A stretch of 32,055 nt of DNA from a virus, in IMG/VR virus record IMGVR_UViG_3300017759_000031, positions 1 through 32,055 of that record. The stretch is one strand, 5' to 3'. The notes below the pieces were generated by a model. It saw nothing but the letters and a program-made list of their open reading frames with translations. It was not told the origin of the DNA and ran no database searches. Below, in pieces: positions 30,687 to 32,055 of the stretch (position 1 is its first letter; every line of letters starts with the position of its first letter). Made by a program: the position numbers and the translations under genes.

Positions 30687-31805
30687 TTGGCAATAGCATC
30701 ATCCCCAAGCGACTATACGGCAATAAATGTTGACTATTCAACAGGTAGCGGATATTACACTGATAAAGGGGCAGTAGCAGATATGCTACAAATACCCGCA
30801 TTTTCAAGTTCTACTTATCCAACTCAAGCACAAGTAGGCGCAATAATAAAAAATATAGAGGGTATTATTGACGATAAGGTAAAGCGTTCTTATAGGCCAA
30901 TTATTTACAGAAATGAATTTCATAACTTTGAATTTATTCGACACCCTATGCAATCGTATTATGGTGGCTATGTTGGCTTTGTTCAATTAGATACTTTAAA
31001 ATTAAAAAAGGTTATTTCATTACAAGTTTGGCAAGGAAACAGTTATCAAGAACTTGCTTCTGCTCAAGCCAGTTTAACTCTTGATACATCGGGATATGCA
31101 AGCCTAAGAAGCATTACATTACAATTACCTAACAGTGGAGATTCTTGGGTATTGTATCATCATGCCGAAGGTTCATTAGCCGCACACAATACTTTTCATA
31201 ATGGTTTTGGTTCAAAAACAACTGCTCAAGAAATTTGTCATTTAATTAACGAAGAATACCCATCAAAGACAGCACAATTTACAGGTGCTACAAGAGACAA
31301 AGTATTGACTTCTTCACCTAATGGCCTAAACATAAGTGATTTCTTCTATGCAAGCACAGACCCCGATAATGGTAATAAAGTGAACATTTCTAGCCTTTTA
31401 GCAGGTGAAGATGGCTCATTTTGTACTATTACTCTTGCAGATAAGGCGGGTCAAACATCAAGCACACAGTCGGTTGCGTTCACTGATATGCAGGATATGA
31501 AGAGACTTGGTTCTTTTTGGAGTATAGGCGATGAAGGCCGCATTTTCTTCTTAAGAGACTATCCTTATCATACACAAAATTCAATCATTTGTACTTATAT
31601 TGCGGGTAGTAGTCGCGTACCTTCGGCAATACACAAAGCCGCAACAATGTTAGTTGCAGCAGAATTGCTTAGACATGACGACCAAACAATTTTAATCGCT
31701 GAAACTGGCAGTAATATTTCAACGAAGGAAAAGTATGATATACTCAAGAAGGAAGCAGATGATATACTCAAGGGCAAGTCCGACTTGGTGTTTTTATTAG
31801 ATTGA
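30687..31805 (+). CDS. Head-tail connector (gp6-like) protein, expanded
   Basis: I chose TTG 30687 over GTG 30678 because the GTG lies inside GAGGTG, the ribosome site. The 372-residue protein has the helical start of gp6-type connectors: A-Q-V-G-A-I-I-K-N-I-E-G-I-I-D-D-K-V-K-R-S-Y-R (residues about 45-67), and a closing helical part I-H-K-A-A-T-M-L-V-A-A-E-L-L-R-H-D-D (about 310-327). Connectors of this type normally have 100-200 residues. The beta-rich middle (about 80-300, Ser/Thr/Gly-rich) looks like an insertion. The family links the portal ring to the tail. Position between capsid genes and the next tagged protein agrees. Confidence 0.72.
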   Translation: MAIASSPSDYTAINVDYSTGSGYYTDKGAVADMLQIPAFSSSTYPTQAQVGAIIKNIEGIIDDKVKRSYRPIIYRNEFHNFEFIRHPMQSYYGGYVGFVQLDTLKLKKVISLQVWQGNSYQELASAQASLTLDTSGYASLRSITLQLPNSGDSWVLYHHAEGSLAAHNTFHNGFGSKTTAQEICHLINEEYPSKTAQFTGATRDKVLTSSPNGLNISDFFYASTDPDNGNKVNISSLLAGEDGSFCTITLADKAGQTSSTQSVAFTDMQDMKRLGSFWSIGDEGRIFFLRDYPYHTQNSIICTYIAGSSRVPSAIHKAATMLVAAELLRHDDQTILIAETGSNISTKEKYDILKKEADDILKGKSDLVFLLD

Positions 31806-31815
31806 AGGTGATTAT

Positions 31816-32055
31816 ATGGATTGGTTTGATATAATAAAACAAACAAGAGTACAAAACATAGAAGGTTTGATTAGGGAACTTTACAAAGTAACTGCTAACC
31901 CAAATGCACATCAAAACATAAAAGGACAATTAACTGAAGATAAATTAAATGCGGCTATTGCTGCCGCCAAACAAAAAAATGCAGGGGCATTGAAGCCATT
32001 CAATACACAACAAGCAATACAACAAGCAAGAAACCCACCACAACAAACACAACAA
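31816..32055 (+). CDS. Tagged protein, 3' end outside window
   Basis: ATG 31816 follows TGAAGGTGATTAT. The visible 80 residues begin M-D-W-F-D-I-I-K-Q, another copy of the shared tag, then a helix (NIEGLIRELYKVTANPNAHQ), an Ala/Lys segment and a Gln/Pro/Asn-rich run at the window edge. The frame is open to the last base. Function unknown; following the connector, it may be another head-completion or packaged protein. Confidence 0.75.
   Translation, partial: MDWFDIIKQTRVQNIEGLIRELYKVTANPNAHQNIKGQLTEDKLNAAIAAAKQKNAGALKPFNTQQAIQQARNPPQQTQQ

Noticed and set aside
1-32055. tRNA genes, rRNA, CRISPR arrays, insertion sequences, attachment sites
   Set aside because: None seen by eye. There are no regularly spaced repeats, no transposase motifs, and gaps between genes are too short for most RNA genes.

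Overview
The window is a densely packed, AT-rich, single-strand (+) virion-assembly region of a head-tailed dsDNA virus (or a provirus of one) of the HK97-capsid lineage. Every credible gene reads left to right, most neighbours overlap by 1-4 bases or sit within about 15 bases, and no gene-free stretch exceeds 150 bases. An archaeal host is the best guess, based on an ATP-dependent DNA ligase, GAGGTGATT-type Shine-Dalgarno sites with many TTG starts, and one TATA-like box close to a start codon. A marine archaeal virus resembling the magroviruses of Marine Group II is plausible. This is inference, and a bacterial host is not excluded.

Left part (1-10350): genes of unknown function, a candidate small terminase with two equally spaced zinc-finger-like repeats (1344-2000), two very large Lys/Glu-rich proteins (2732-7155), a GNAT-type acetyltransferase (7161-8444), and a run of small Cys-rich or strongly basic proteins (8444-10350). 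Most proteins here except the two giants and the small-terminase candidate begin with the same short peptide, approximately M-x-W-x-x-I-L-K.

Centre (10355-19306): large terminase, a winged-helix plus LAGLIDADG-type protein, a 50-residue zinc protein, a portal with zinc-ribbon insertions, several small proteins, and another giant Lys-rich ORF that ends at an in-frame TAA after which the same frame stays open for a further 123 codons.

Capsid block (19316-25804): an 841-residue ATP-dependent DNA ligase, a short gap with a TATA-like box, a fused prohead protease-scaffold with a probable internal start for free scaffold, the major capsid protein, and small proteins that may decorate the capsid.

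Right part (25814-32055): two small membrane proteins, an Arf/Sar-like small GTPase with all five G motifs, a zinc protein, a Gly/Met/Gln-rich protein, a fourth giant Lys-rich protein, a head-tail connector and the start of one more tagged protein.

The most interesting pattern is the shared tag. A related peptide, MEWSDIHKMV, lies at the extreme C-terminus of the scaffold and of a 79-residue mini-scaffold-like protein. I infer that W-x-x-I-x-K may be a capsid- or scaffold-binding peptide that loads about a dozen unrelated cargo proteins into the prohead, comparable in principle to the T4 capsid-targeting sequence. The Arf-like GTPase beside two membrane proteins is the second candidate for an undescribed system.
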